Below are positions 7,901-15,304 of a stretch of 64,000 nt of DNA, piece after piece. The stretch's first letter is position 1. The number at the start of each line of letters is the position of its first letter. This DNA is from Acinetobacter haemolyticus (GTDB taxonomy: Bacteria > Pseudomonadota > Gammaproteobacteria > Pseudomonadales > Moraxellaceae). A program made the translations under genes and the position numbers. Under the pieces are notes generated by a model, which was not told the DNA's origin, ran no database searches, and was given only the letters and a program-made list of their open reading frames with translations. Location of the stretch: assembly GCF_900406815.1 (NCBI RefSeq), contig NZ_OVCN01000019.1, forward strand, positions 1-64,000. The letters run 5' to 3'.

Positions 7901-10157
7901 CGTTGCCAGCACTGCCATTAACGCCACTACCACTATTGCTGTTATCGGTGCTGTCATTATCAAATACATAGTTTGAGGTTGTTGTTGAAGCGTCATTGGT
8001 TGAAGCATTATGCGAGTTGCCAAAGAATGAGAAGTCGTTGCCTAGACCATTGAGTGGGGTAGTAATTGGCATCACAATACCTACATCATCGCCATTACCA
8101 TTGCCGATACCATAGTTCTGTTCGCCATTGCCTGAGGCTGGGCCATTGCCCCAGCCGCCAATACCATTGCCTGCATTACCTGTGCCGCTATTGCTGTTGT
8201 TGATTGTGTCATTGTCTTCAACAATATTGGTGGTGTTGGTCGATGCAATATTGGTCGAACTGTTAGTGGGTTGATCTGGATCTGAATTGCCGAACCAAGA
8301 AACATTATTGCCCATTACATTGACAGGCGTAACGATCGGCGAAGTCCAATCTGCATCTGTACCATTGCCATTGCCAATACCGTAATTTTTATCGCCATTA
8401 CCTGCACTGACACCATTCAGCAATCCACCAATACCATTGCCAGTTGCACCATCTAGACCTGTGCCGTTATTACTATTGTTGGTGGTATCGTTGTCTTGGA
8501 CATGATTGAGTGTGTTGGTTGGAGCTGTATTTGTCGATGAAACACCGCCGCCGCTAGTACCACCAAATGAGTTGCCGAGAACATTGAATGGTGTTGTAAC
8601 TGGTGTGGTTATACCAACATCATCGCCATTTCCGTTACCAATGCCGTAGTTTTGTTCGCCATTGCCTGATGCAGGTCCATTGCCCCAACCACCCATACCA
8701 TTGCCTGTACTACCATCTGCACCAATACCATTATTGCTATTATTGGTGGTGTCATTGTCTTGAACGATATTTGAAGTTGTGGTTGGTGCTGTATTCACAG
8801 AGTTGACTTCACCACCGCCAATTCCTGCGAATGAGTTACCTAATACTTGGAAGGGTGTTGACCATGGTGCAACGACACTGGCATCATCGCCGTTACCATT
8901 ACCGATGCCATAGTTATGTTCGCCATTTCCAGCAGATACACCATTTAACAACCCACCAGCGTTGCCATTGCCTACGGCACCAGCGCCATTGTTACTGTTG
9001 TTGGTGGTATCGTTGTCTTCGATGACATTGGAGGTCGTGGTTGGTGCAGTATTGACTGAGTTAACGTCACCACCACCAATGCCTGCGACTGAATTACCCA
9101 GAGCTTGAAATGGTGCAGTGACAGGTATGGTGATATCAGCGTCATCGCCGTTGCCATTACCGATACCATAGTTTTGTTCACCGTTACCTGCACCAATCCC
9201 ATTTAACCAGCCGCCACCATTACCATTGCCTGCAGTACCAGTTCCATTGTTATTGTTGTTGGTGGTGTCATTGTCTTGAATATGCGTGGATGAGGTAGTT
9301 GGTGCAGTATTGATAGAATTCACTTCACCACCGCCAATCCCAGCAATTGAATTACCCACGGCTTGAACAGGCGTTGTCCAAGGTACAGTGACATTTACAT
9401 CATCACCGTTACCATTCCCAATCCCATAATTATGCTCGCCATTGCCAGCTGCAACACCATTGAGTATGCCACCGCCATTTCCATTACCCGCAGCACCTAC
9501 ACCACTATTACTGTTGTTGTTGGTATCGTTGTCTTCAATTACTGTAGTGGAGCTAGTGGGAGTGGTATTGACTGAGTTAACATCTCCGCCCCCAATTGCA
9601 GCGAAAGAGTTGCCTAATGCTTCAAATGGCACAGTGACAGGTGTGGTGACATTGACGTCATCTCCATTGCCATTACCGATGCCGTAGTTGTGTTCACCAT
9701 TGCCAGCTGCAACTCCATTAAGGAAGCCGCCATTACTACCATTGCCCGCAGAGATACCTGAATTGCTATTGTCTGTGCTGTCGTTGTCCGTAATATGGAC
9801 TGAAGAAGAGGTGGTTGAAGTATTGACTGAGGTGACAGGTGAGGCTTCACCTAGCCAAGAATAAGAATTACCAAGAGAGTGAAATGCCGTTGTAAATGGA
9901 TAAGTAAAGTTCAGACCATCACCATTACCCACACCAATACCATAGTTCTGATCGCCATTACCTGCTGCAATGCCATTGAATAGACCATCATCAACTTGAG
10001 TACCACTATTACTATTGTTTGTCGTGGTACTTTCCTCGACATGAACTTGTTTTACCGTCGATACAGTATTGACAGAAGATGATGATGTTCCTTGGCTATT
10101 GCTACTCGCAAGAGACAGTATATTTGTAATGGGTGATAAAATACTTTTAAATAACAT
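4944..10157 (-). CDS. Giant repeat protein with chaplin-like units
   Basis: I cannot give this 1737-residue protein a named family. Residues 1-64 form a Ser/Thr/Asn-rich head that begins MLFKSILSPI. From about residue 65 come 14 full units of about 88 residues and one partial unit. Each has GNGEHNYGIGNGNGDD, then a hydrophobic core of the form VxxPITxPIxxxGNxxSxFG, then a Ser/Asn/Thr tail ending DNDTTNNSNSG and a Gly-rich linker ending LLNGVSA. The core recalls chaplins (pattern VPVxVPVNVxGN). After the units come five SPLDLITG minisatellite copies, one conserved block shared with the paralogue, and a C-terminal tail ending SLNLNEQLFGNGSLF. The only cysteines are in NCGC near the C terminus. 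There is no Sec signal. An amyloid-like surface polymer is inference. Confidence 0.75.
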   Translation of the reverse strand: MLFKSILSPITNILSLASSNSQGTSSSSVNTVSTVKQVHVEESTTTNNSNSGTQVDDGLFNGIAAGNGDQNYGIGVGNGDGLNFTYPFTTAFHSLGNSYSWLGEASPVTSVNTSTTSSSVHITDNDSTDNSNSGISAGNGSNGGFLNGVAAGNGEHNYGIGNGNGDDVNVTTPVTVPFEALGNSFAAIGGGDVNSVNTTPTSSTTVIEDNDTNNNSNSGVGAAGNGNGGGILNGVAAGNGEHNYGIGNGNGDDVNVTVPWTTPVQAVGNSIAGIGGGEVNSINTAPTTSSTHIQDNDTTNNNNNGTGTAGNGNGGGWLNGIGAGNGEQNYGIGNGNGDDADITIPVTAPFQALGNSVAGIGGGDVNSVNTAPTTTSNVIEDNDTTNNSNNGAGAVGNGNAGGLLNGVSAGNGEHNYGIGNGNGDDASVVAPWSTPFQVLGNSFAGIGGGEVNSVNTAPTTTSNIVQDNDTTNNSNNGIGADGSTGNGMGGWGNGPASGNGEQNYGIGNGNGDDVGITTPVTTPFNVLGNSFGGTSGGGVSSTNTAPTNTLNHVQDNDTTNNSNNGTGLDGATGNGIGGLLNGVSAGNGDKNYGIGNGNGTDADWTSPIVTPVNVMGNNVSWFGNSDPDQPTNSSTNIASTNTTNIVEDNDTINNSNSGTGNAGNGIGGWGNGPASGNGEQNYGIGNGNGDDVGIVMPITTPLNGLGNDFSFFGNSHNASTNDASTTTSNYVFDNDSTDNSNSGSGVNGSAGNGIGGGLLNGVSAGNGEHNYGIGNGNGDDASVVAPITMPINGLGNSFAVFGDSTNNSVNNGSTTTVNYIEDNDSTDNSNSSAGIDGASGNGIGGGLLNGVGSGNGEQNYGIGNGNGDDASVVMPITSPVNALGNSFSIFGNSTSNSVNDSSTTAINHFEDNDTTNNSNSGSGLVGDGSAGNGIGGWGNGAAAGNGDKNYGIGNGIANDAAVVAPITTPISANGNAFSIFGDATSNSVNNSSTTTSNYFQDNDSIDNSNSGGGVGGSSGNGLGGLLNGIGAGNGEHNYGIGNGIADDAAVVTPITTPISANGNAFSIFGNATSNSTNDSSTTTHNYFQDNDTTNNSNSGGDGSGNGTGGGIGNGIAAGNGEHNYGIGNGIADDASIVAPITVPISANGNAFSIFGNATSNSTNNSSTTTNNYVQDNDSTNNSNGGGNGTGGGSGGLLGLGGLLNGIGAGNGEHNYGIGNGNGDDASIVMPVAVPINLSGNAISVFGTATSNSNNNSSTTTNNHVEDNDTTNNSNGAGNGFGTGAGLLGGLLNGIGAGNGEHNYGIGNGNGDDASVVAPITIPINFTGNAISVLDLNSLSEGDILSPVTNIVGIIAGDGNGGTGIVGTITGIAGGIIGDPNVGGGLLNPITNVIGGLTSIIGGDDGGSPLDLITGVIGGIGGGDGGSPLDLITGIIGGIGGGDGGSPLDLITGIIGGIGGGDGGSPLDLVTGIIGGIGGGDGGSPLDILTGIIGGITGGDLGNNPVTGVIQTGIDILQGVESLKTDLINTGINTVADAITGVFPQAEHPVSDLANLGTLTFETSRDTVNGTLEAISDLAGADFSGALGNATGVMGTLINNGSTAADIIQHIVGDDLLGGGILGSIGGIGGDGSPLDLITGIIGGGIGGGDGGVLAPITGILSGDVVGNLTGLLAINVGDNCGCTSSNGGVDNILDSVLGATSASQIFSMSGTSTNFTDNLSFPSLNLNEQLFGNGSLF
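5313..5660 (-). repeat. Conserved block near-identical to 3511-3858
   Basis: This is the single copy in the larger paralogue of the block found three times in the smaller one. It encodes NNPVTGVIQTG through HIVGDDLLGGG. Its closest relative is the first (N-terminal) block of the neighbour. Confidence 0.8.
5680..5970 (-). repeat. Minisatellite coding SPLDLITGIIGG units (five copies)
   Basis: Five in-frame units of about 57 bases lie immediately before the conserved block of the larger repeat protein. Each encodes SPLDLITG, VTG or ILTG followed by IIGGIGGGDGG. Confidence 0.8.
6155..9965 (-). repeat. Tandem array of about 264-base coding units
   Basis: The array has 14 full units and one partial unit, each centred on the DNA coding NYGIGNGNGDD. 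These cores fall near 6225, 6490, 6760, 7015, 7290, 7550, 7825, 8090, 8360, 8620, 8880, 9145, 9410, 9665 and 9925. Units are clearly diverged in the central core but conserved in GNGE(H/Q)NYGIGNG. Units 5-6, 8-10 and 11-13, counted from the N terminus, form visibly more similar groups. That points to expansion by duplication of neighbouring units. Confidence 0.85.
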
Positions 10158-10629
10158 GTCGGTATACCTATATATAATTATTGAAGTTTTGTTTTTAATT
10201 TACCTTAATAATTATGTGACTCCTGTCTCATAATCCATGTAATAGTATTTATTGGTTATCCTTGTTATGTCAATATTGTTATGTGTATCATATTTTTAAC
10301 GCAATTAAATTTAATATAAATCAATAGACTAGCTTTCTACTTTTGTTTTTTTATTAGAAATTCTACATATATTGAGTGAATCAACTCAAATTATTTATAA
10401 AAATTATATAATATGAATTCCAATGTGCTGACATATCCCCGATTAATTCAATTTAATCTTAATAATAATGCTGGAATTTGAATGCTTATTAAAAAATACT
10501 CTAACTAATGTTTAATGGAATTATAAGGTTAGGAAGTTTTGGTATAGAAGTCTCTTTCTTCTGGAGATCGTTAACATGTGCAAAAAGAGCAATCTCTAGC
10601 CAGTTGATCATGATCTAGTGAAAAAGAGC
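10158..10629. other. AT-rich region upstream of the larger repeat gene
   Basis: About 470 bases with no supportable ORF. It should hold the promoter of the larger repeat gene. The 5' leader ends with TATAGGTA shortly before the start codon, as in the paralogue. An inverted repeat, TTGAGT-GAATCA-ACTCAA, lies at 10372-10389. Confidence 0.45.
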
Positions 10630-10657
10630 TTATCAATTGAGAAAAAATACGTATAAT
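10630..10657 (+). promoter_or_regulatory. tRNA-Arg promoter
   Basis: A -35-like TTATCA at 10630-10635, a 16-base spacer and a perfect -10 TATAAT at 10652-10657 place transcription start about ten bases before the tRNA. Confidence 0.6.
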
Positions 10658-10673
10658 GCCCAACATCAAATAT

Positions 10674-10750
10674 GCGCTCATAGCTCAGCTGGATAGAGCA
10701 CTTGGCTACGAACTAAGGGGTCGGGAGTTCGAATCTCTCTGAGCGCACCA
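10674..10750 (+). tRNA. tRNA-Arg (anticodon ACG)
   Basis: A 77-base cloverleaf. The acceptor stem is GCGCTCA/TGAGCGC, the D arm GCTC...GAGC, the anticodon stem CTTGG/CTAAG around loop CTACGAA, and the T arm GGGAG-TTCGAAT-CTCTC. CCA is encoded. The anticodon ACG reads CGN arginine codons after conversion of A34 to inosine. It is a single tRNA with its own promoter and terminator. Confidence 0.96.
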
Positions 10751-10763
10751 ATTTGAAAAAAAG

Positions 10764-10788
10764 AAACCGCTTCAATGCGGTTTTTTTT
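10764..10788 (+). terminator. tRNA-Arg terminator
   Basis: AAACCGC, a six-base loop and GCGGTTT followed by a run of T, 14 bases past the tRNA 3' end. It may also stop the converging minus-strand gene. Confidence 0.75.
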
Positions 10789-10801
10789 GTGCCTGTGGTT
10801 T

Positions 10802-12097
10802 TTAGTGTTTGGTTCGTATTTTTTGTACAAACACGGTATTCCCACCAACGGCAGGTAAAGTATCGTGATAAGGAAGACTGCGCATTGCTCTTAATAAAAA
10901 TGGAGCTTTTTCGTCGATTTTCATGGCTGTCGTCATTTTAAACAAAGCACCTTGATCCACTGTATTTATCTGCATTCGCCCTTTGATATAGCGTAAATCT
11001 CCGCCATTAGCATGGAAATTATTTTCAGTTTTTTCTGGATAGTTAAATTGCAATTTAAAAGCGAATGGAATATTAATCACACCTAAACCAACATTGACCT
11101 GTATATCGGCATCCTGACTTTGATTTTGAATGGGTGTAGTGCTCACTTTTTTAATTTGACGTGGAAATAACTCCTTATAAGTTGTTGGGGCAAGCCATTT
11201 TTGTAGCTGTTGAGGAGTTTGCTTATAGAACTGGAATGTTGTGGTAAAGCGCATGGGTTCCCGACCATGTGTATAAGCAATCGTGGTTGGAGAATGTAGG
11301 AAACTTACGGGTTGTTGAGCAGCTTGACTCAGTTGTGCAATTTTAACTAATTGGGCAGGCGTAAGTTGTGGAGATGGCATTTGACCCGCGGGGAGTGCTG
11401 CTGGGATGAGTGGATTAAAACGCGTTCTTAATGACTCCAAGATAAAAGCGTTGCCGCTGCTGGGAATGCCAAGCCTCACTTCGGGAATCGCACCCAGAAT
11501 TTTTTTAACTAAAAAACCTTGAGGCTGATTTAAATCCCCCCATTGCGTTAGGGTGATTAAAGTTCGATTTTCATCTAAAGCAAACCATTCAAATTTACCC
11601 ACACCATAGGGAATAGGGGCATCAATCACCAGGGTTGAAATACTATTTTCAGTCAATTGGTGTTGCATGATGATATTTTCATTAAAGTTTAAAACAGGGA
11701 TGGGGGTTGGTATCGAAACACGATATTTCATCTGTGTGATATTGCCAGATTGAGCTAATGTTTTCGCAGATTTCAGTGTGGGGAACAGACCAACATATTG
11801 ATTAAAGTCGGTCAGTGTTTTTTCAACCTGTTGTGCATTCACAGGAACAATCATCGCAGCTGTCGTAAAGTTTGCGGTTGGCTGAGGATTATTCTTTAGG
11901 GTCGGAACTGAGGTCTTTACTGCTGGATGCCCGTAGATAAAAATGTCATTTTGTGTATAGCTTGCCAGAATTTTTGGCTGATTTTGAAATGGTTGCAAAG
12001 CACTCGGAATATTATCCGTCCATGTAATGAGCTGTGCAAAGCTGTACTGTGCTGAACAACATAAAAAAATTGTAAATAGAGCAATAAAACGAGACAT
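10802..12097 (-). CDS. Secreted protein with two START/SRPBCC-like halves
   Basis: No named family recognised. I start it at the ATG preceded by AAAGGAATGTG, giving 431 residues. This puts a clean signal peptide (MSRFIALFTIFLCCSA...SFAQ) at the N terminus; a longer in-frame start would bury it. Two similar halves are visible. The first includes VEKTLTDFNQYVGLFPTL, and the second QLQKWLAPTTYKELFPRQ. Each is followed by alternating strands ending in a Met/Thr-rich helix. This is the layout of the SRPBCC/START lipid-binding fold, as in polyketide cyclase and coenzyme Q-binding proteins. A periplasmic lipid- or hydrophobic-ligand-binding role is inference. It is a single gene that ends against the tRNA terminator. 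Confidence 0.6.
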   Translation of the reverse strand: MSRFIALFTIFLCCSAQYSFAQLITWTDNIPSALQPFQNQPKILASYTQNDIFIYGHPAVKTSVPTLKNNPQPTANFTTAAMIVPVNAQQVEKTLTDFNQYVGLFPTLKSAKTLAQSGNITQMKYRVSIPTPIPVLNFNENIIMQHQLTENSISTLVIDAPIPYGVGKFEWFALDENRTLITLTQWGDLNQPQGFLVKKILGAIPEVRLGIPSSGNAFILESLRTRFNPLIPAALPAGQMPSPQLTPAQLVKIAQLSQAAQQPVSFLHSPTTIAYTHGREPMRFTTTFQFYKQTPQQLQKWLAPTTYKELFPRQIKKVSTTPIQNQSQDADIQVNVGLGVINIPFAFKLQFNYPEKTENNFHANGGDLRYIKGRMQINTVDQGALFKMTTAMKIDEKAPFLLRAMRSLPYHDTLPAVGGNTVFVQKIRTKH

Positions 12098-12252
12098 CAC
12101 ATTCCTTTGATTTTTTTCTGGTGATTTCAACTACAACAATTTATAACTTTTTTCTGCTGAGGAAATAGCCCTATTATGTAAAAGGAGTCTGAATGATGAC
12201 AAACTGGTGTAATATCTATGCCTGTCTATGATCACCCGAATTGAAGTGTTAT

Positions 12253-12750
12253 ATGTCTGAACAGCGTCCAACCATATCCGCACGTTTTTATCTTAATTTA
12301 GAAGAATCTCAAGATGGCTTTGCTTTAGTCACTTTTGGCAAAAAACCGATCACTCGTTTTCTTACACCCGCAATTAGTATCGCCATTATCCTTTGGGGGA
12401 TTTATTTGGGTTTCACTGGGGTAGGTCGTTACTATGTGGCGCTGGGAGTTTTCTTCTTGATCATGCAAGCGATTATGCGTTTTTGGTTGTTGCCGTTGTT
12501 ATTTAAGCGTCAGTTTGTACGTTATCAATTTGGAAAAAGCGAGCAAGGTATTGATTTATATCAAGACTATTTTGAGTTGTATGCCGCTGGTAAGAAACAG
12601 AAAGCACAATATAGCGAAGTACAATCTTTTGTAATTGGTAAATTAACTTATATGTTGGAACTTAAAAATCAGACAGTCGTGATCGTACCTAAACGTATTT
12701 TTACCGATCCAGCAGATCAAAATAAGTTTGAAAATAGCTTTAAAAAATAG
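12253..12750 (+). CDS. YcxB-like membrane protein
   Basis: A 165-residue protein with two hydrophobic helices (about residues 35-55 and 60-83), then a soluble C-terminal half with LYQDYFELYAAGKKQKAQYSE and VIVPKRIFTD. That is the pattern of YcxB-like proteins: two membrane helices followed by a PH-like domain ending in a PK/R..F motif. I place the start at the ATG six bases after GAAG. The in-frame TTG twelve bases earlier lacks a ribosome site. The function of the family is unknown. The downstream FAH gene follows on the same strand after 41 bases and may be co-transcribed. Confidence 0.6.
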   Translation: MSEQRPTISARFYLNLEESQDGFALVTFGKKPITRFLTPAISIAIILWGIYLGFTGVGRYYVALGVFFLIMQAIMRFWLLPLLFKRQFVRYQFGKSEQGIDLYQDYFELYAAGKKQKAQYSEVQSFVIGKLTYMLELKNQTVVIVPKRIFTDPADQNKFENSFKK

Positions 12751-12791
12751 TTGTAAAGATAAATAACGGTTCAAAGCAACAAGGAGTTTTC

Positions 12792-13433
12792 ATGAGTACG
12801 CAGCCTTCAAAAATTGTTTGTGTTGGCAGAAATTATGCTGAACATGCGAAAGAGTTGGGGAATGCTGTCCCAGATCGTCCAATTTTATTTATGAAACCAC
12901 CGAGCAGTCTTGCTACCCTCGCACAGGGCGTCGCTTGGAATCAGGCATTGGGTGAGTGTCACTACGAATGTGAAATTTGTTTGCAAATTGCACATCCTTT
13001 ATCGCAAGAAACCGATAAGGCCAAAGCTTTAGAAGCGATTGGTGCGATTACGTTGGGTTTGGATTTAACTTTGCGTGATTTGCAAAGTGAATTGAAAAAC
13101 AAAGGACAGCCTTGGGAACGTGCTAAGGCTTTTGATGGTGCTTGCATATTGGCAGATTGGATTGAGGCAGATGAAATCGGTGATCTACAAGAATTAGAAT
13201 TAGTTCTAATGATCAATGGTGAACAGCGCCAGCATGGTTTTACTCGGGATATGTTGTTTGATATCGGGGCACTGTTGGTCGAAATTAATCAGTCATTTAG
13301 TTTGCAAACAGGTGATGTGATTATGACGGGAACACCTGCAGGAGTAGGTGCCTTAAAACCCAATGATCAACTTACGATGAAATTAATTACTCAATCTGGA
13401 GAATATGATTGGGATACCTTTGTTAAAGCATAA
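12792..13433 (+). CDS. Fumarylacetoacetate hydrolase family protein
   Basis: 213 residues, the length of the short FAH-fold enzymes (FAHD1/YcgM type), which hydrolyse or decarboxylate acylpyruvates and oxaloacetate-like acids using Mg2+. It opens with KIVCVGRNYAEHAKELG. The metal ligands fit ECHYECEI near residue 55 and the Asp of LTLRDLQ near 97. MTGTPAGVG near 178 forms the end of the active site. A strong AAGGAG precedes the ATG by six bases. A terminator hairpin follows at 13448. The exact substrate is not determinable; acylpyruvase or oxaloacetate decarboxylase is the usual guess for this subgroup. Confidence 0.85.
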   Translation: MSTQPSKIVCVGRNYAEHAKELGNAVPDRPILFMKPPSSLATLAQGVAWNQALGECHYECEICLQIAHPLSQETDKAKALEAIGAITLGLDLTLRDLQSELKNKGQPWERAKAFDGACILADWIEADEIGDLQELELVLMINGEQRQHGFTRDMLFDIGALLVEINQSFSLQTGDVIMTGTPAGVGALKPNDQLTMKLITQSGEYDWDTFVKA

Positions 13434-13447
13434 GAATGAGTAATATG

Positions 13448-13476
13448 ACGCTGGTATTAAGGTATCAGCGTTTTTT
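13448..13476 (+). terminator. Terminator after the FAH-family gene
   Basis: ACGCTGGTA/TATCAGCGT hairpin followed by TTTTTT. Confidence 0.75.
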
Positions 13477-13499
13477 AAGTTAAAAAACGAGAAAAAAGA

Positions 13500-14396
13500 A
13501 TGAAAATAGGGCTGTATCTAACACTGTTTTTGATCACCAGTTTTGTTCATGCCAAGCAACTTGCGTTGAGTTTCGATGATGGAGTAAATCCCGATTTAAA
13601 TATTCAAGCCTTAGCGATTAATCAGCATATTTTAGAGCAACTTCATCAACATCAACTCAAAAGTATTATTTATCCGAGTGTGATCAAGATTGGTGATTAT
13701 GCGGGTTTACAGTTGGTTGCTGAATGGGGAAAACAAGGGCATCAAATTGGTAACCATAGTGAACTTCATCTTAATTTAAATAAAGACAGTATCAGCAGCC
13801 AGCAATACATTGATGGAATTCGGCGAGCAGAGCAAGTGTTTCAACCTTTACAAGGTTGGGTCGCGAGATATCGTTATCCTTTTCTAAAAGAAGGTGATAC
13901 CCGAGAGAAAAGAGATACGGTTATTGAATATCTCAAACAGCATAATTACCAGTCGGGTGCAGTGAGTATAGATGCCAGTGATTGGTTTTATAATCAAAAA
14001 TACCTGTTTTATCAAAAGCATCATCAGAATGAGCAGCTTGAAAAATTAAAACAAGCATACTTACATCATTTGCTCAGTCGGGCTGCTTATTATGATCAAT
14101 TGGCAATTGATACAATTGGATATTCACCAAAACATGTGCTGTTATTACATGTAAATGCCATTAATGCTGCTTTTCTGGATGATGTGATGATTGCATTTCA
14201 ACAACAGGGTTGGCAGTGGATTGACAGTCAGAAAGCTTATACCGATCCTTTGTACCAACAATCGTCAATGGTTTTACCTGCTGGAGAAAGCATTATTTGG
14301 TCATTGGCAAAACAGCAAGGTCGTGCCGATCTACGTTATCCAGCAGAAGATGCGCCTTATGAACAAGAAAATTTAAAGCGGTTTGGCTTATTGTAA
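13500..14396 (+). CDS. Secreted polysaccharide deacetylase
   Basis: 298 residues with a Sec signal peptide (MKIGLYLTLFLITSFVHA) and a NodB-type deacetylase domain. Motif 1 is SFDDG near residue 23. Motif 2, GNHSELHLN near 84, gives the metal-binding pair of histidines. Motif 3, RYRYPF near 122, supplies the substrate-binding Arg. Such enzymes remove acetyl groups from N- or O-acetylated sugars in the periplasm or outside. VLLLHVNAINAAFLDDV near 210 is the usual late His motif. The ribosome site is weak (only AAAAAAGA). It converges with and overlaps the AraC gene by nine bases. The substrate (peptidoglycan, PNAG or chitin oligomers) is unknown. Confidence 0.85.
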   Translation: MKIGLYLTLFLITSFVHAKQLALSFDDGVNPDLNIQALAINQHILEQLHQHQLKSIIYPSVIKIGDYAGLQLVAEWGKQGHQIGNHSELHLNLNKDSISSQQYIDGIRRAEQVFQPLQGWVARYRYPFLKEGDTREKRDTVIEYLKQHNYQSGAVSIDASDWFYNQKYLFYQKHHQNEQLEKLKQAYLHHLLSRAAYYDQLAIDTIGYSPKHVLLLHVNAINAAFLDDVMIAFQQQGWQWIDSQKAYTDPLYQQSSMVLPAGESIIWSLAKQQGRADLRYPAEDAPYEQENLKRFGLL

Positions 14397-15221
14397 GGAA
14401 CTTCCCTGATACAATTTCCGAAATTGATCTGGGGTAAAATTCATCCAACGTTTAAACATATAAATAAAGGCCGATGAACTTGCATAGCCTAAATCTAATG
14501 CAATACTTTCAATCGTTCTACCTTGATTGAGCATTGACATTGCTTTCATCACCTTGAGACGTTGCCGCCATTCATGTAACGACATGCCAAGCTCCTTTTG
14601 ACTATAACGTGCCAAGGTTCTTTCCGTCATATTTATCATTTCTGCAAGCTGCTGCAGCGTACTATTATCGGCTGGATGCGCATGTAAATGACTTAATATT
14701 TTGGATAAGGCAGGGTGTTGTGTGGTGGGTAAATAACTTCCTACCAGTTCAGCATGTGTCAAAGCATCTAGTAGGACTTGGAGTAAGCGTAAATATTCTG
14801 GATCCTGTTCTGAAAATGGGTATTTACGAATGTGTTCGAGCAAAGCTGGCACCAAAGGCGCAGTCAGTAGGATACCCGCTTGTTGTGGCATGTTTTGGCA
14901 CAAGCTTTCGTGGACATACAAAGTACAGTGCGTGACCTCATTACGATTGATCCCGCTATGCTGTAAATGAGGAGGTAGCCAAATCCCATAAGGTGGAGGC
15001 GTAAGATAATGAATCTGATCAATACTCACCTCAAGCACCCCATCAAAAGTATAGATAAATTCGCCCCAGGCATGGGCATGTTTGGGATAAAAGGTTTCAG
15101 CAGGCGCATCGCGGATACGTAGCCACAAAGAAGCAGGGATATCGTCGTAGGCAGGAAGCTCCTGAAAATCTTGGATGCGATGTGCTGATTTTTTCATAAT
15201 ATGAGAATTGCCTGAAAACAT
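14388..15221 (-). CDS. AraC-family regulator beside an EamA exporter
   Basis: 277 residues. The N-terminal cupin ligand domain includes HAHAWGEFIYTFDGVLEV. The C-terminal double helix-turn-helix (about 185-270) has STLQQLAEMINMTERTLAR and the second-HTH signature IALDLGYASSSAFIYMFK. It lies divergently from the EamA transporter with about 80 bases between them, so it most likely controls that gene. The layout resembles the NimR/NimT type of AraC-exporter pair, but the ligand is unknown. Two starts are possible: this one and an internal ATG at 15197 (MKKSAHRIQDF). Neither has a good ribosome site. Confidence 0.85.
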   Translation of the reverse strand: MFSGNSHIMKKSAHRIQDFQELPAYDDIPASLWLRIRDAPAETFYPKHAHAWGEFIYTFDGVLEVSIDQIHYLTPPPYGIWLPPHLQHSGINRNEVTHCTLYVHESLCQNMPQQAGILLTAPLVPALLEHIRKYPFSEQDPEYLRLLQVLLDALTHAELVGSYLPTTQHPALSKILSHLHAHPADNSTLQQLAEMINMTERTLARYSQKELGMSLHEWRQRLKVMKAMSMLNQGRTIESIALDLGYASSSAFIYMFKRWMNFTPDQFRKLYQGSSLQ

Positions 15222-15304
15222 GCATGCATTGTCTGAATCTCACTATATCATCAAAATATGACAGCTTTATATTGACTTTCTAATTATAAAATTGGGAGCG
15301 AGCA

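Noticed and set aside
1988..10000. Many long Pro-rich ORFs on the plus strand opposite the repeat genes
   Set aside because: They are antisense shadows of the Gly/Ile-coding repeats (PPIPPMMPVI mirrors IIGGIGG). They have no own ribosome sites and follow the repeat period exactly.
4944..10157. RTX-type calcium-binding repeats in the larger repeat protein
   Set aside because: The units lack the nine-residue GGxGxDxxx period; GNGNGDD occurs only once per 88 residues.
10674..10750. tRNA 3' end as an att site of an integrated element
   Set aside because: I found no second copy of the 3' end and no integrase gene in the window.
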